Assembly (NCBI RefSeq): GCF_002798015.1
Contig: NZ_PGTZ01000008.1
Coordinates: forward strand, 124,001 to 188,000
Reading direction: 5' to 3'
Source: Luteimicrobium subarcticum
GTDB taxonomy: Bacteria > Actinomycetota > Actinomycetes > Actinomycetales > Cellulomonadaceae
DNA: 64,000 nt
This document shows positions 54,702-64,000 of the stretch, piece after piece. The notes below the pieces were generated by a model, which had not been told where the DNA came from, did not search any database, and saw only the letters and a list, made by a program, of their open reading frames with translations. Numbering within the stretch: position 1 is the stretch's first letter; each line of letters starts with the position of its first letter. The translations under genes and the position numbers were made by a program.

Positions 54702-56750
54702 GTGACCACCGATCCTGCACCGGTGGGGGCCGTTGACGCGGCCCTCGTCGACCCCGACACACCCCGCGGCCCGGCGGCCGCGGACGAGACCACCGTCCTG
54801 CCGGCGACCGGGTCCACCCCCGTCGCGGAGCAGGAGGACGCGACCGTGACCGCGGACGACGCGCCGGCGACCGCGACCCGTTCGACGGCACCTGCCCGGG
54901 TGCCCGCCGTGGACGTGCTGCGCGACGTCGTCGCCGCGGTCGCCCTGCTCGCCTCGCTCGCCCTGCCGTGGAACCTCGTCGCGTCCGCGACCGACCGGCC
55001 GTGGGCCGTCGTGTCCGTCGTCGTGGCGCTCCTCGCCCTGCCGCTGCCGTACCTCGCCCGCGCCGGCGTCCTGCCGGGCGGGTGGACGGTCCGCACGACG
55101 CGTCTCGTGCGCCTCGTCGCGGCCGCGCCGTTCGTCGTCGTCGCGCTCGTCTACATCGTGCTCGACGTGTCGAGGTCGGCGGACAGCCTGCTCGACCGCG
55201 GGGTCGGCACCGCGCTCGGGCTCGGCCTGGCGGGTGCGCTCCTCGTGGCGCAGCCCCGCTCGTGCGAGCTCGGCCCGCGCGACGAGGACGCCGCCGTCTC
55301 GCGCGGCTGGCGCACCGGCCTGATCGTGGTCGGCGCGGCCGTCGTGGTCGGCGCCGTCGCGGCGTTCGCCATCACCCTGGCCGACGCGGACGACGTCGCC
55401 ACGTCGACCGTCCTGCTCGCCCTCTGCTACCTCGCGGTCCCCGTCGTGCTCGGTGCGCTCCCGGCCTTCGGCGCGGTGCGCGGCGACGCAGGCTGGGCCG
55501 CTGCGCTCATCGGGACGGGCGCTGCCTCCGCGGTGATCTTCCTCGCCGGCTCGCACGGCGCGGCCGGCCTGCTCCAGGTCGAGTCGTTCCACGGTGCGCG
55601 CTTCGGCATCGTGCTGATCCCCGCCGCGGCCGCGATCGCCGCTGGCGCCGCGTTCCTCCGCACGCTCGGCGCGCTCGACGTGCGGGCCGCCGTCTCGCGC
55701 ACGCTGCTGCTGCTCGTGATCCTCGGCGTGCTCGTCGGTCTCGAGCGGATCATCCTGCTCACGGCGCACGGCAAGGTCGCGACGGCGTCGGTCGTCGTGA
55801 CCCTGATCGCCGCGCTCGCGATCGCGGCCCTCGCGCTCGTCGCGCTCCTCGCGCTGCGCACGCCCGGCGCGGGCGGCCGGTACCTCACGTTGCTCGTCGC
55901 CGTCGCGTCGATCGTCCTGGGCACCGTCGCGCTGTGCGTCAACGTCAACCGCCCGTTCGGGTCGACGTTCGAGGTCGCGCTCCTGGCGTTCGGCCTTCCT
56001 GTGGTGCTGCTCGCGCTGCTGGCCCTGCCCGCCGCCCGCGGCTTCGCCGACGAGCTGCGCGAGGGCCGCGAGTCGGCCTGGGAGTGGCAGCCCGCCGCGG
56101 CACGGCCGGAGCGGGCGGCCGCGTTCGCCGTCCCGCCGGCGCAGGCGCGGCCCGAGACGAAGGACGATCCGGCCGACACTGTGGCGGCCCCGGAGCCCGC
56201 GCCGGAATACCGGACGGGCCCGCTGGACGGCTCCGTCCACGAGGGCTCGAGCTGGCAGGCCGACCCGGCGCAGGCCGGTGCGACGCAGCCGGCGGCGGGC
56301 CAGTACGGCCAGTACGGCCAATACGGCCAGTACGGCGAGACGACGCAGCACGCCGGTGCGGGGCACTACCGCGAGCCCGACCCGGTCCGTGAGCCGGAGC
56401 CGCAGCCCGTGGCGCAGGCCGAGCCCGTGTCCGCGCCCGTCGAGCAGGCGAGCGCCCCGGTCACGCGGCGCTCGTCGTGGGACGCCACGCCGGCGCCCGT
56501 CGACGAGATCGACGAGTCGACCTCGGTGACGTCCACGTCGGTGCTGCCGTCCGAGGCCGGGTTCACCGCGACGCAGGCCGGCGACCCGTCGACGCCGCTC
56601 GACGTGCTCGCGCAGATCGCCGAGCACGCACCGAGCCTGCGTCCGTACGTGGCGCAGAACCCGGCGACGTACCCGGCGCTGCTCGACTGGCTCGGTGCCC
56701 TCGGCGACCCGGCGGTCGACGCCGCGCTGCGCACGCGCACGGATCGCTGA
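54702..56750 (+). CDS. Large multispan membrane protein with leucine-rich-variant-like C-terminus
   Basis: The 682-residue protein has an acidic, disordered N-terminus (about 65 residues), about 12 hydrophobic helices (about 70-450) and a long Ala/Pro/Glu-rich tail. The tail contains tandem QYG units, and the last 50 residues end the protein with PSTPLDVLAQIAEHAPSLRP and the NPATYPALLDWL block. That last block resembles the leucine-rich-repeat-variant motif seen in many Cellulomonas-type proteins. No enzymatic motif is visible. GTG 54702 follows AAGGAG at six bases. The promoter overlaps an inverted repeat, so expression is probably regulated. Function is unknown. Confidence 0.75.
   Translation: MTTDPAPVGAVDAALVDPDTPRGPAAADETTVLPATGSTPVAEQEDATVTADDAPATATRSTAPARVPAVDVLRDVVAAVALLASLALPWNLVASATDRPWAVVSVVVALLALPLPYLARAGVLPGGWTVRTTRLVRLVAAAPFVVVALVYIVLDVSRSADSLLDRGVGTALGLGLAGALLVAQPRSCELGPRDEDAAVSRGWRTGLIVVGAAVVVGAVAAFAITLADADDVATSTVLLALCYLAVPVVLGALPAFGAVRGDAGWAAALIGTGAASAVIFLAGSHGAAGLLQVESFHGARFGIVLIPAAAAIAAGAAFLRTLGALDVRAAVSRTLLLLVILGVLVGLERIILLTAHGKVATASVVVTLIAALAIAALALVALLALRTPGAGGRYLTLLVAVASIVLGTVALCVNVNRPFGSTFEVALLAFGLPVVLLALLALPAARGFADELREGRESAWEWQPAAARPERAAAFAVPPAQARPETKDDPADTVAAPEPAPEYRTGPLDGSVHEGSSWQADPAQAGATQPAAGQYGQYGQYGQYGETTQHAGAGHYREPDPVREPEPQPVAQAEPVSAPVEQASAPVTRRSSWDATPAPVDEIDESTSVTSTSVLPSEAGFTATQAGDPSTPLDVLAQIAEHAPSLRPYVAQNPATYPALLDWLGALGDPAVDAALRTRTDR
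56301..56336 (+). repeat. Four tandem 9-bp repeats encoding QYG
   Basis: CAGTACGGC occurs three times, with one CAATACGGC variant, in frame inside the tail of the large membrane protein. A similar Gln/Tyr/Gly repeat is found in the protein at 38.1-39.2 kb. Confidence 0.85.
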
Positions 56751-58790
<2,040 letters not shown>

Positions 58791-58797
58791 CGTCCCG

Positions 58798-59334
58798 GTG
58801 GAGACGGCTGACGCGCGCGTCGACCCGCCGTTGCGCGGCGGCGAGGCCGCCACGCTCCGAGGGTTCCTCGCGTACCACCGCGACACGCTGCGGTGGAAGA
58901 CGGCGGGGCTGGGCGCCGCGGACTTGCGGCGCCCGCTCCCGCCGTCGTCGATGACGCTCGGCGGCCTGCTGAACCACCTCGCGTTCGTCGAGGACAACTG
59001 GTCACAGGTGGTCTGGCTCGGGCGCGACGCGTCGCCACCGTGGGACACCGCCGAGTGGGCGGCGGACCGCGACTGGGAGTGGACCAGCGCCGCACACGAG
59101 AGTCCCGAAGCGCTGCGGGCCCGGTTCGACGCCGCCGTCGCACGCTCGGACGCGACGTTCGAGGCCGCTCTCGCCGACGGCGGTCTCGACGCGGTCGCGG
59201 CGCGCCCGGACCGGCACACCGGCGAACCGTTCTCGCTCCGCTGGGTGCTCGTGCACCTCGTGGAGGAGTACGCGCGGCACAACGGCCACGCGGACCTGCT
59301 GCGCGAGCACGTGGACGGTCTCGTCGGCGAGTAG
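58798..59334 (+). CDS. DinB-like (DUF664) metal-dependent family protein
   Basis: The 178-residue protein is a four-helix DinB-like fold. LLNHLAFVEDNW (about residues 57-68) supplies one histidine and HNGHADLLREHVDG (about 161-174) others, matching the three-histidine metal site. Members of this superfamily include bacillithiol and mycothiol transferases, and a mycothiol S-transferase role is a fair guess for an actinobacterium. GTG 58798 starts seven bases after leuA, so it is probably co-transcribed, without an obvious link to leucine synthesis. Confidence 0.82.
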   Translation: METADARVDPPLRGGEAATLRGFLAYHRDTLRWKTAGLGAADLRRPLPPSSMTLGGLLNHLAFVEDNWSQVVWLGRDASPPWDTAEWAADRDWEWTSAAHESPEALRARFDAAVARSDATFEAALADGGLDAVAARPDRHTGEPFSLRWVLVHLVEEYARHNGHADLLREHVDGLVGE

Positions 59335-59366
59335 TCCGCGTGTGCCCGGGGGTGGGTGGCCCGGGG

Positions 59367-59372
59367 GACAAT
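59367..59372 (+). promoter_or_regulatory. Possible -10 GACAAT for recO
   Basis: GACAAT ends seven bases before ATG 59380, matching the leaderless spacing, although the first base departs from TANNNT. Confidence 0.4.
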
Positions 59373-59379
59373 GGGGACC

Positions 59380-60234
59380 ATGCCCGTCTACCGCGACGAG
59401 GCCGTCGTCCTGCGCGCGCAGAAGCTGGGCGAGGCCGACCGCATCGTCACCCTGCTCACGCGCGAGCGCGGCAAGGTGCGCGCGGCCGCGAAGGGCGTGC
59501 GGCGCACGTCGTCCCGGTTCGGGGCGCGCCTCGAGCCGTTCATGCTCATCGACGTGCAGCTCTACACCGGGCGCACGCTCGACGTCGTGACGCAGGCCGA
59601 GACCGTCGGGCCGTTCGCCCGCGCGATCATCGACGACTACGCCCTCTACACCGCGGGCGCGGCGATGCTCGAGACCGCCGAGCGGCTCACCGAGGAGGGC
59701 GAGCCGTCCGTCCAGCAGTACTGGCTGCTCGTCGGGGCGCTGCGCGCGCTCGCCGAGCACCGGCACGGCGCCGGGCTCGTCCTCGACTCCTACCTGCTGC
59801 GCGCGCTGTCCGTCGCGGGCTGGGCGCCGAGCTTCACGGAGTGCGCGCGCTGCGGCGAGCCCGGTCCGCACCGGGCGTTCTCCGTCGCGACCGGCGGTGC
59901 GGTGTGCTCGCGGTGCCGTCCGCCGGGCTCGCCGTCCCCGGCCCCTGAGACGTTCGCGCTGCTGGCCGCGCTCCTCGCGGGAGACTGGGACGTCGCCGAC
60001 GCGTCCGGTGCCCGCCACCGGTCGGAGGCGAGCGGACTCGTCGCCGCGTACAGCCAGTACCACCTGGAGCGGCGGCTGCGGTCGCTGCGGCTCGTCGAGC
60101 GCGAGACGGACGTCGGCGCCGCCGAGGCGGACAGCGTCCAGGGCCCTGACGGCCCCGACAGCGCCCACAGTGCCCACAGCGCCCAGAGCGTGGCCGTCCC
60201 CCCAGCCCGTCCCATCGAGAGCGAGTTCCTGTGA
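59380..60234 (+). CDS. recO: DNA repair protein RecO
   Basis: RecO anneals complementary single strands and helps load RecA in the RecFOR pathway. The 284-residue protein starts with an OB-fold (about residues 1-80, [20 protein letters not shown]). A helical domain follows, with a zinc-binding set of four cysteines: C155, C158, C176 and C179 (CARC and CSRC). ATG 59380 gives the standard N-terminus; an earlier in-frame ATG adds only eight residues of no family likeness. uppS overlaps the stop by TGATG. The recO-uppS pair is conserved in actinobacteria. The last 40 residues are hydrophilic, with an Ala/His/Ser repeat. Confidence 0.95.
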   Translation: MPVYRDEAVVLRAQKLGEADRIVTLLTRERGKVRAAAKGVRRTSSRFGARLEPFMLIDVQLYTGRTLDVVTQAETVGPFARAIIDDYALYTAGAAMLETAERLTEEGEPSVQQYWLLVGALRALAEHRHGAGLVLDSYLLRALSVAGWAPSFTECARCGEPGPHRAFSVATGGAVCSRCRPPGSPSPAPETFALLAALLAGDWDVADASGARHRSEASGLVAAYSQYHLERRLRSLRLVERETDVGAAEADSVQGPDGPDSAHSAHSAQSVAVPPARPIESEFL

Positions 60235-61076
60235 TGTCACCCGTCGGGCGCGCCCGCGCCGCCCGCACCGCGCCGTCCGCGTCCGTCGAGAAGGTCGCCC
60301 CGACGCCGCACGCGTCCGGCGCCCGGCCCCCGGCGATCCCTGCCGAGGTGCTGCCGCGGCACGTCGCCGTCGTCATGGACGGCAACGGCCGCTGGGCCAA
60401 CGGCCGGGGCCTGCCCCGCACGGCCGGGCACGAGGCCGGAGAGGTCGCCCTCAACGACGTGGTGGCGGGCGCCGTCGAGCTCGGCATCCAGCACGTGTCG
60501 GCGTACGCGTTCTCGACGGAGAACTGGAAGCGGTCTCCCGAGGAGGTCCGCTTCCTCATGGGGTTCAACCGCGAGACGATCCGGCGCCGGCGCGACCTGT
60601 GGGACTCGTGGGACGTGCGCATCCGCTGGGCGGGCCGCACCCCGCGCCTGTGGGGGAGCGTCGTGAAGGAGCTCCAGGTCGCCGAGCGTCAGACGGCCGG
60701 CAACACCGGGCTCACCCTGACGCTCTGCGTGAACTACGGCGGGCGGCTCGAGGTCGTGGACGCGGTGCGGTCCATCGCCGAAGAGGTCCGGGCGGGCCGG
60801 CTCGACCCCGACCGCATCACCGAGAAGACGATCGCCAAGCACCTGTACCGGCCGGACATGCCCGACGTGGACCTTTTCCTGCGGTCGTCGGGGGAGCAGC
60901 GGACGTCCAACTTCCTGCCCTGGCAGTCCGCGTACGCCGAGCTCGAGTTCGTGCCCGAGCTGTGGCCCGACGTCGACCGGCTCGTGCTGTGGCGGGCCGT
61001 CGAGGAGTACGCGCGCCGCGACCGTCGGTACGGGGGAGCGGTCGACGCCGTCGCCGCCCCGGCCGGCGAGGAGTAG
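60234..61076 (+). CDS. uppS: Polyprenyl diphosphate synthase UppS-type (isoprenyl transferase)
   Basis: The enzyme extends an allylic diphosphate with isopentenyl units in cis configuration to make the lipid carrier for cell wall polymers. The 280-residue protein has the family signature [20 protein letters not shown] (about residues 43-62; the aspartate binds magnesium), [11 protein letters not shown] (about 86-96) and a C-terminal [15 protein letters not shown] (about 219-233). An N-terminal extension of about 40 residues is disordered. Chain length cannot be told from sequence, so decaprenyl or shorter product is possible. ATG 60234 overlaps the recO stop; GTG 60231 is a near-equal alternative. 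Confidence 0.95.
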   Translation: MSPVGRARAARTAPSASVEKVAPTPHASGARPPAIPAEVLPRHVAVVMDGNGRWANGRGLPRTAGHEAGEVALNDVVAGAVELGIQHVSAYAFSTENWKRSPEEVRFLMGFNRETIRRRRDLWDSWDVRIRWAGRTPRLWGSVVKELQVAERQTAGNTGLTLTLCVNYGGRLEVVDAVRSIAEEVRAGRLDPDRITEKTIAKHLYRPDMPDVDLFLRSSGEQRTSNFLPWQSAYAELEFVPELWPDVDRLVLWRAVEEYARRDRRYGGAVDAVAAPAGEE

Positions 61077-61079
61077 CCC

Positions 61080-61685
61080 GTGGTCCCCGCGCGGGCGTCG
61101 CGCTACGTCGTGGTGGCGGGGGTCCGTCACCCGGCGCGCTTCGGGTTCGACGGCACCCCACCGGTGCTCCTCGCGCCTGACGGCGAGGGTACCGGCCCGG
61201 CACGGCAGGTCGGCTGGGACGCCGTCGACGAGGCGTCCGAGGTCGAGGTCTGGTGGCGCACCGCGGACGGGGACCCCCTCCGCGAGACCGACCGGGAGGG
61301 CGACCGCGTGCACGTCGTGCCGCGGTCCGGTGCCGCGCACTGGGTGGACGTGGGCTCGCTCCGCTCCCGTTCCGAGATCGAGCAGCTGTACGACGTCGCG
61401 TCGCTCCGGGCGGCGACGCCCGACGCGCCGCTCGCGGGAGCGTCCGTGCCGGTCGTGCGGCGGACCGTCCGGTCGACACTGCCGGACGGGACCCCCGTCG
61501 GACGCCCGTTCGTGACACGTCCCGGCCGCGCAGCGCGCGTGCCCGGGTGGCTCGTCCCCGTGCTGGGGGTCGGTGCCGTCGTGCTGGTGGTCGCCGGCGT
61601 GGCCGTCGCCGCGTGGCTGATCCTCGCCGGCACCGCGGTCGGTGTCGCGGCGGTGCTGGCTCGTTACCGGTCGATCGCGGGCTGA
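61080..61685 (+). CDS. Hypothetical membrane protein downstream of uppS
   Basis: I do not recognise a family. The 201-residue protein has a soluble N-terminal domain (about residues 1-145) with mixed Arg, Asp and Val content. Two adjacent C-terminal transmembrane helices (about 152-195) follow, ending in a short basic tail, so the soluble part is probably cytoplasmic. GTG 61080 starts three bases after the uppS stop, so it is the third gene of a recO-uppS operon. Its real status is supported by strong third-position bias and the tight spacing. Confidence 0.65.
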   Translation: MVPARASRYVVVAGVRHPARFGFDGTPPVLLAPDGEGTGPARQVGWDAVDEASEVEVWWRTADGDPLRETDREGDRVHVVPRSGAAHWVDVGSLRSRSEIEQLYDVASLRAATPDAPLAGASVPVVRRTVRSTLPDGTPVGRPFVTRPGRAARVPGWLVPVLGVGAVVLVVAGVAVAAWLILAGTAVGVAAVLARYRSIAG

Positions 61686-61721
61686 CCGGCCGCGCGGCCG
61701 TCCGGCAGGGGTGGCAGCCTG

Positions 61722-62300
61722 GTGACCGTGGACCTCGAGGGACGTGCCCCGCAGCACGTGCGCAGCGAACGCGTCCGGCTCGACGCGGTGACGGCGGACG
61801 ACGTCGACGACCTCGTCGCGATCGGTCGCTCGCTCGAGCACGTCTGGTGGACGTTCCCCCCGGTAGACCTTCCGGACCGCAGCGCCGCGGCGGCCCTCGT
61901 CGACGCGGTGGTCGCCGCCTGGGCGCGTGACGGCCTGGGGTACTGGACCGTCCGTGACCCGGGCTCGCGCGTCGTCCTGGGGTTCGGCGGCTGCTCGCAG
62001 CTCCGCGCGCCGACCTGGAACCTGTACTACCGGGCGCGGCCGTCGGCGCAGGGCCGCGGTCTCGCCGCGGAGGTGCTGCAGGTCGCGTGCGACTGGGCGC
62101 GCGCCGTCGACCCGGACGTCCCGGTGACCGCGGTGATCCGCGCGCAGAACGTCCGGGCGGCCGACGACGTCCAGCAGGTCGGCCTGTCGCTCGTCCACCA
62201 GGACGACGACGGCGGCGACCAGGCGCGCCGCGTCTACGCGGACCGGGACCTGCCTGCGGCGACCCTCGCTGGGCTGCTCGGGGCGTTCCCGGCGTCCTGA
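61722..62300 (+). CDS. GNAT-family N-acetyltransferase
   Basis: The 192-residue protein has the GNAT fold used to transfer acetyl groups from acetyl-CoA to amines. The opening RSERVRLDAVTADDVDDL is typical of the RimJ/RimL branch. The acetyl-CoA loop is visible as RPSAQGRGLAAEVLQVACDW (about residues 106-125). Substrate is unknown; such genes often act on ribosomal proteins, antibiotics or small amines. GTG 61722 or GTG 61728 may be the start; a CAGCCT element ends seven bases before the second, which favours 61728 as a leaderless start. The gene is convergent with a hydrolase, with one base between stops. Confidence 0.82.
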   Translation: MTVDLEGRAPQHVRSERVRLDAVTADDVDDLVAIGRSLEHVWWTFPPVDLPDRSAAAALVDAVVAAWARDGLGYWTVRDPGSRVVLGFGGCSQLRAPTWNLYYRARPSAQGRGLAAEVLQVACDWARAVDPDVPVTAVIRAQNVRAADDVQQVGLSLVHQDDDGGDQARRVYADRDLPAATLAGLLGAFPAS

Positions 62301-62301
62301 G

Positions 62302-62991
62302 TCATTCCGCGGACCCGAACCCGAGGAGCACCTCGGCGAGGGCGTCCGGTCGGCTCAACGGGAGCAGGTGGCCGCCCGGCACGACGTGGACGTCGACGCC
62401 CAGGCGATCCCGCGTGACGCGGCGCTGGAAGGCGACCGGGAACAGGCGGTCGTCGTCTCCCTGGACGACGTGCGTCGGGACGTCCGGCCAGACGTCGAGA
62501 GGCCAGGGTTCGGCGAAGGAGCGTTCCGACTGGCTGCGTCCCGGTCGGCCGACCAGGCGTTCACGGACGTCCGCCGGCACGTCGTGGAAGAAGTCCTCGA
62601 CGGCGTCGAATGGCCCGAGACCCGCGGCGGCACGGGCGTCGGCGTGGCCGGTGTCCGCCCACCACTGCCCGGCACTCTCGCCGGGGGCGGGGACCATCGG
62701 GTTGACGAGGACGATCCTGTCGACCCTGGTCCGGGAGCACACCAGGGGCGCGAGGAACGCACCCATCGAGAGGGCGACCACCACGACCGCGGTCGACGAC
62801 CGGTCGTCCGAGCCCTGGTCCTGGAGGGGGCGGGCCGCGAGGTCGGCGAGGTCGGACCAGCCGATCGCCTCGTCGTCGACGGGCAGGTCGACGGCTGTCG
62901 CGCGGTGTCCGCCGGCCTGCAGGGCTCTCGCGAGCGGGAGCAGATGCTCCGCCTCGCCGCCGGCGCCGGGGAGCAGGAGGAACGTGGTCAT
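62302..62991 (-). CDS. Alpha/beta hydrolase
   Basis: This 229-residue single-domain hydrolase opens with FLLLPGAGGEAEH, the usual oxyanion-hole segment. The nucleophile elbow is ALSMGAF (serine near residue 75), the acid lies in VQGDDDRLFP (about 177-186) and the histidine in VPGGHLLPLS (about 202-211). It has no signal peptide. The family includes esterases and lipases of many kinds; the natural substrate cannot be deduced. It starts 29 bases after the zur stop on the same strand, so it may be co-transcribed with zur, though a zinc link is not evident. Confidence 0.85.
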   Translation of the reverse strand: MTTFLLLPGAGGEAEHLLPLARALQAGGHRATAVDLPVDDEAIGWSDLADLAARPLQDQGSDDRSSTAVVVVALSMGAFLAPLVCSRTRVDRIVLVNPMVPAPGESAGQWWADTGHADARAAAGLGPFDAVEDFFHDVPADVRERLVGRPGRSQSERSFAEPWPLDVWPDVPTHVVQGDDDRLFPVAFQRRVTRDRLGVDVHVVPGGHLLPLSRPDALAEVLLGFGSAE

Positions 62992-63020
62992 GCGGTATCG
63001 ACCGCCGCGGACGGCTCCGC

Positions 63021-63413
63021 TCAGCGGGTCGGCTCGCGGCAGTCCGCGCACGTGCCGAAGAGCTCGACGGTGTGCTGGATCGCCGTGAAGCCGTGCGAGG
63101 CGCCCACGCTGGCGGCCCAGGCCTCGACGCTCGGACCGTCGATCTCGACGGTGCGGCCGCAGTCGCGGCACACGAGATGGTGGTGGTGCTCGGCGCGCGT
63201 GCACCGGCGGTAGACGTTCTCGCCGCCCTCGGTGCGCAGGACGTCGACGGCGCCGTCGTCGGCGAGCGACTGCAGGGTGCGGTAGACCGTGGCGAGCCCG
63301 ATGCCGTCACCGCGCGAGCGCAGCAGCTCGTGGAGCTGCTGGGCGGACCGGAAGTCGTCGACCTCGTCGAGGGCGTCGGCGACGGCGGCGCGCTGCCGGG
63401 TCATGCGCTGCAC
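63021..63413 (-). CDS. zur: Zinc uptake regulator, Fur family (Zur/FurB)
   Basis: Zur represses zinc uptake and zinc-free ribosomal protein genes when zinc is plentiful. The 130-residue protein closely follows the mycobacterial FurB/Zur pattern. The winged helix (residues 4-75) includes DDFRSAQQLHELLRSRGDGI and the recognition segment GLATVYRTLQSL. The metal region has AEHHHHLVCRDCG, giving C82 and C85, and FGTCADC, giving C122 and C125, for the structural zinc. GTG 63413 is preceded by GAGGAG at six or seven bases. A Fur/Zur-type operator overlapping the -10 suggests autoregulation. A downstream hydrolase may share the transcript. Confidence 0.93.
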   Translation of the reverse strand: MQRMTRQRAAVADALDEVDDFRSAQQLHELLRSRGDGIGLATVYRTLQSLADDGAVDVLRTEGGENVYRRCTRAEHHHHLVCRDCGRTVEIDGPSVEAWAASVGASHGFTAIQHTVELFGTCADCREPTR

Positions 63414-63462
63414 GGGGGCTCCTCGGTGTCGTGGTCGTGCTCGTCGTCGGGGCGCTGCTTGT

Positions 63463-63477
63463 CGATTCTCATTATCA
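63463..63477. promoter_or_regulatory. Fur/Zur-type 7-1-7 box over the zur -10
   Basis: CGATTCTCATTATCA matches TGATAATNATTATCA at 12 of 14 defined positions. On the minus strand GATAAT (63476-63471), a strong -10, lies within it, and zur starts about 50 bases downstream. Binding here would block RNA polymerase. Confidence 0.7.
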
Positions 63478-63566
63478 GTTCGGATCCATTGTCGGCCGGT
63501 GTGTCCGACGGTGTCAAAGACCACCCGGCCGCTGGGACGACGGGCCGCCGGACGGGGGTCACCGGG

Positions 63567-63572
63567 TAGTCT
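63567..63572 (+). promoter_or_regulatory. Probable -10 TAGTCT for glyS
   Basis: TAGTCT would start transcription near 63580, about 60 bases before GTG 63640. The leader has no obvious hairpin set; a T-box is not expected for this group and none is seen. Confidence 0.4.
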
Positions 63573-63639
63573 GGAGCGCCGCACGCCGTGTGTCGCGTGC
63601 CGGACCGCCAGACCCCCCGATCGACCCCCGGAGTGAACC

Positions 63640-64000
63640 GTGGCTGCTGCCCCGTCCAGTGCTCGTCTCGATGCCGTCGTCTCGCTGGCCAAGCGCCGCG
63701 GGTTCGTCTTCCCGTCGGGCGAGATCTACGGAGGCACCCGGTCGGCGTGGGACTACGGGCCCCTCGGCGTCGAGCTCAAGGAGAACATCAAGCGCCAGTG
63801 GTGGCGTGCGATGGTCACGAGCCGCGAGGACATCGTGGGCCTCGACTCCGCGGTGATCCTCCCGCGCCAGGTCTGGGTCGCCTCCGGCCACGTCGGCGTC
63901 TTCACCGACCCGCTCACCGAGTGCCTCAGCTGCCACAAGCGGTTCCGTGAGGACCACATGGTCGAGGAGTTCGAGGAGAAGAAGGGCCGCGCCCCCGAGG
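63640..64000 (+). CDS. glyS: Glycyl-tRNA synthetase, N-terminal part (3' truncated by window edge)
   Basis: The frame opens at GTG 63640 and runs off the right edge, so about 120 residues are visible. It matches the class II, single-chain (alpha2) glycyl-tRNA synthetase: the start [20 protein letters not shown], then [20 protein letters not shown] and [31 protein letters not shown] zinc-type segment begins near the end. This enzyme charges tRNA-Gly with glycine. A GGAGTGAACC just before the GTG gives a ribosome-binding site. The gene reads away from zur, leaving 226 bases that hold the zur operator and the glyS promoter. Confidence 0.95.
   Translation, partial: MAAAPSSARLDAVVSLAKRRGFVFPSGEIYGGTRSAWDYGPLGVELKENIKRQWWRAMVTSREDIVGLDSAVILPRQVWVASGHVGVFTDPLTECLSCHKRFREDHMVEEFEEKKGRAPE

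Overview
The window is a 64 kb chromosomal segment from a high-GC actinobacterium, most likely Micrococcales and probably Cellulomonas-like. The evidence is the very high GC content with strong third-position G/C bias, frequent GTG starts, and actinobacterial families: a mycothiol-dependent maleylpyruvate isomerase-like enzyme, DUF3097, DUF853, long-form LeuA, FurB-type Zur and a VKOR-family oxidase. The genus is inferred from gene order and protein style, not from a marker gene. I see no rRNA, tRNA, CRISPR array, insertion sequence or prophage. No gap between genes exceeds 300 bases.

Layout. 1-10.3 kb holds transport and regulation: the end of an MFS gene, a heterodimeric ABC exporter, a cupin, mqo, a DtxR/MntR-type regulator, an MFS exporter behind a near-perfect palindrome, and a VKOR gene. 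10.3-13.3 kb is leuS. 13.4-16.9 kb is a minus-strand transporter operon (DHA2 exporter, APC permease, small membrane protein). 17.0-22.7 kb is jetABC, the condensin part of a Wadjet-type anti-plasmid system, with no jetD nuclease gene beside it. It meets a DUF853 HerA-like ATPase tail to tail. 24.4-29.5 kb holds degV-comEA-comEC-holA-rpsT. 29.7-33.8 kb holds an orphan PemK/MazF-like protein and a three-gene operon of circularly permuted ATP-grasp, alpha-E protein and transglutaminase-like protease. 33.9-41.7 kb holds a mycothiol-type enzyme, lepA-hemW, a Pro/Gln/Tyr-rich membrane protein, DUF3097 and a DHA2 exporter. 41.7-44.8 kb is CIRCE-hrcA-dnaJ-rsmE, closed by a 56-bp perfect palindrome. 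44.9-48.9 kb holds a sodium:solute symporter with a small partner, a HIT protein and amt. 49.1-52.9 kb is phoH-ybeY-corC-era. 53-56.8 kb holds two membrane proteins. 56.8-58.8 kb is leuL-leuA with an attenuator. 58.8-64 kb holds a DinB-like gene, recO-uppS, a membrane protein, a GNAT enzyme, a hydrolase, zur and the start of glyS.

How it works together. Most of the window is conserved housekeeping: translation (leuS, rpsT, lepA, rsmE, ybeY, era, glyS), protein quality control (hrcA, dnaJ), DNA uptake and repair (comEA, comEC, recO) and cell-wall lipid carrier synthesis (uppS). jetABC and the ATP-grasp operon look like accessory insertions. A recurring feature is leaderless transcription: at least ten genes have a TANNNT -10 element ending 6-7 nt before an ATG or GTG and lack a Shine-Dalgarno sequence. 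These include jetA, leuS, comEA, the ATP-grasp gene and the leucine leader peptide. Regulatory sites supported by sequence are a CIRCE element at hrcA, a Fur/Zur-type box over the zur -10, a Leu-codon attenuator at leuA, and a helically phased GATC array between the symporter and HIT genes.
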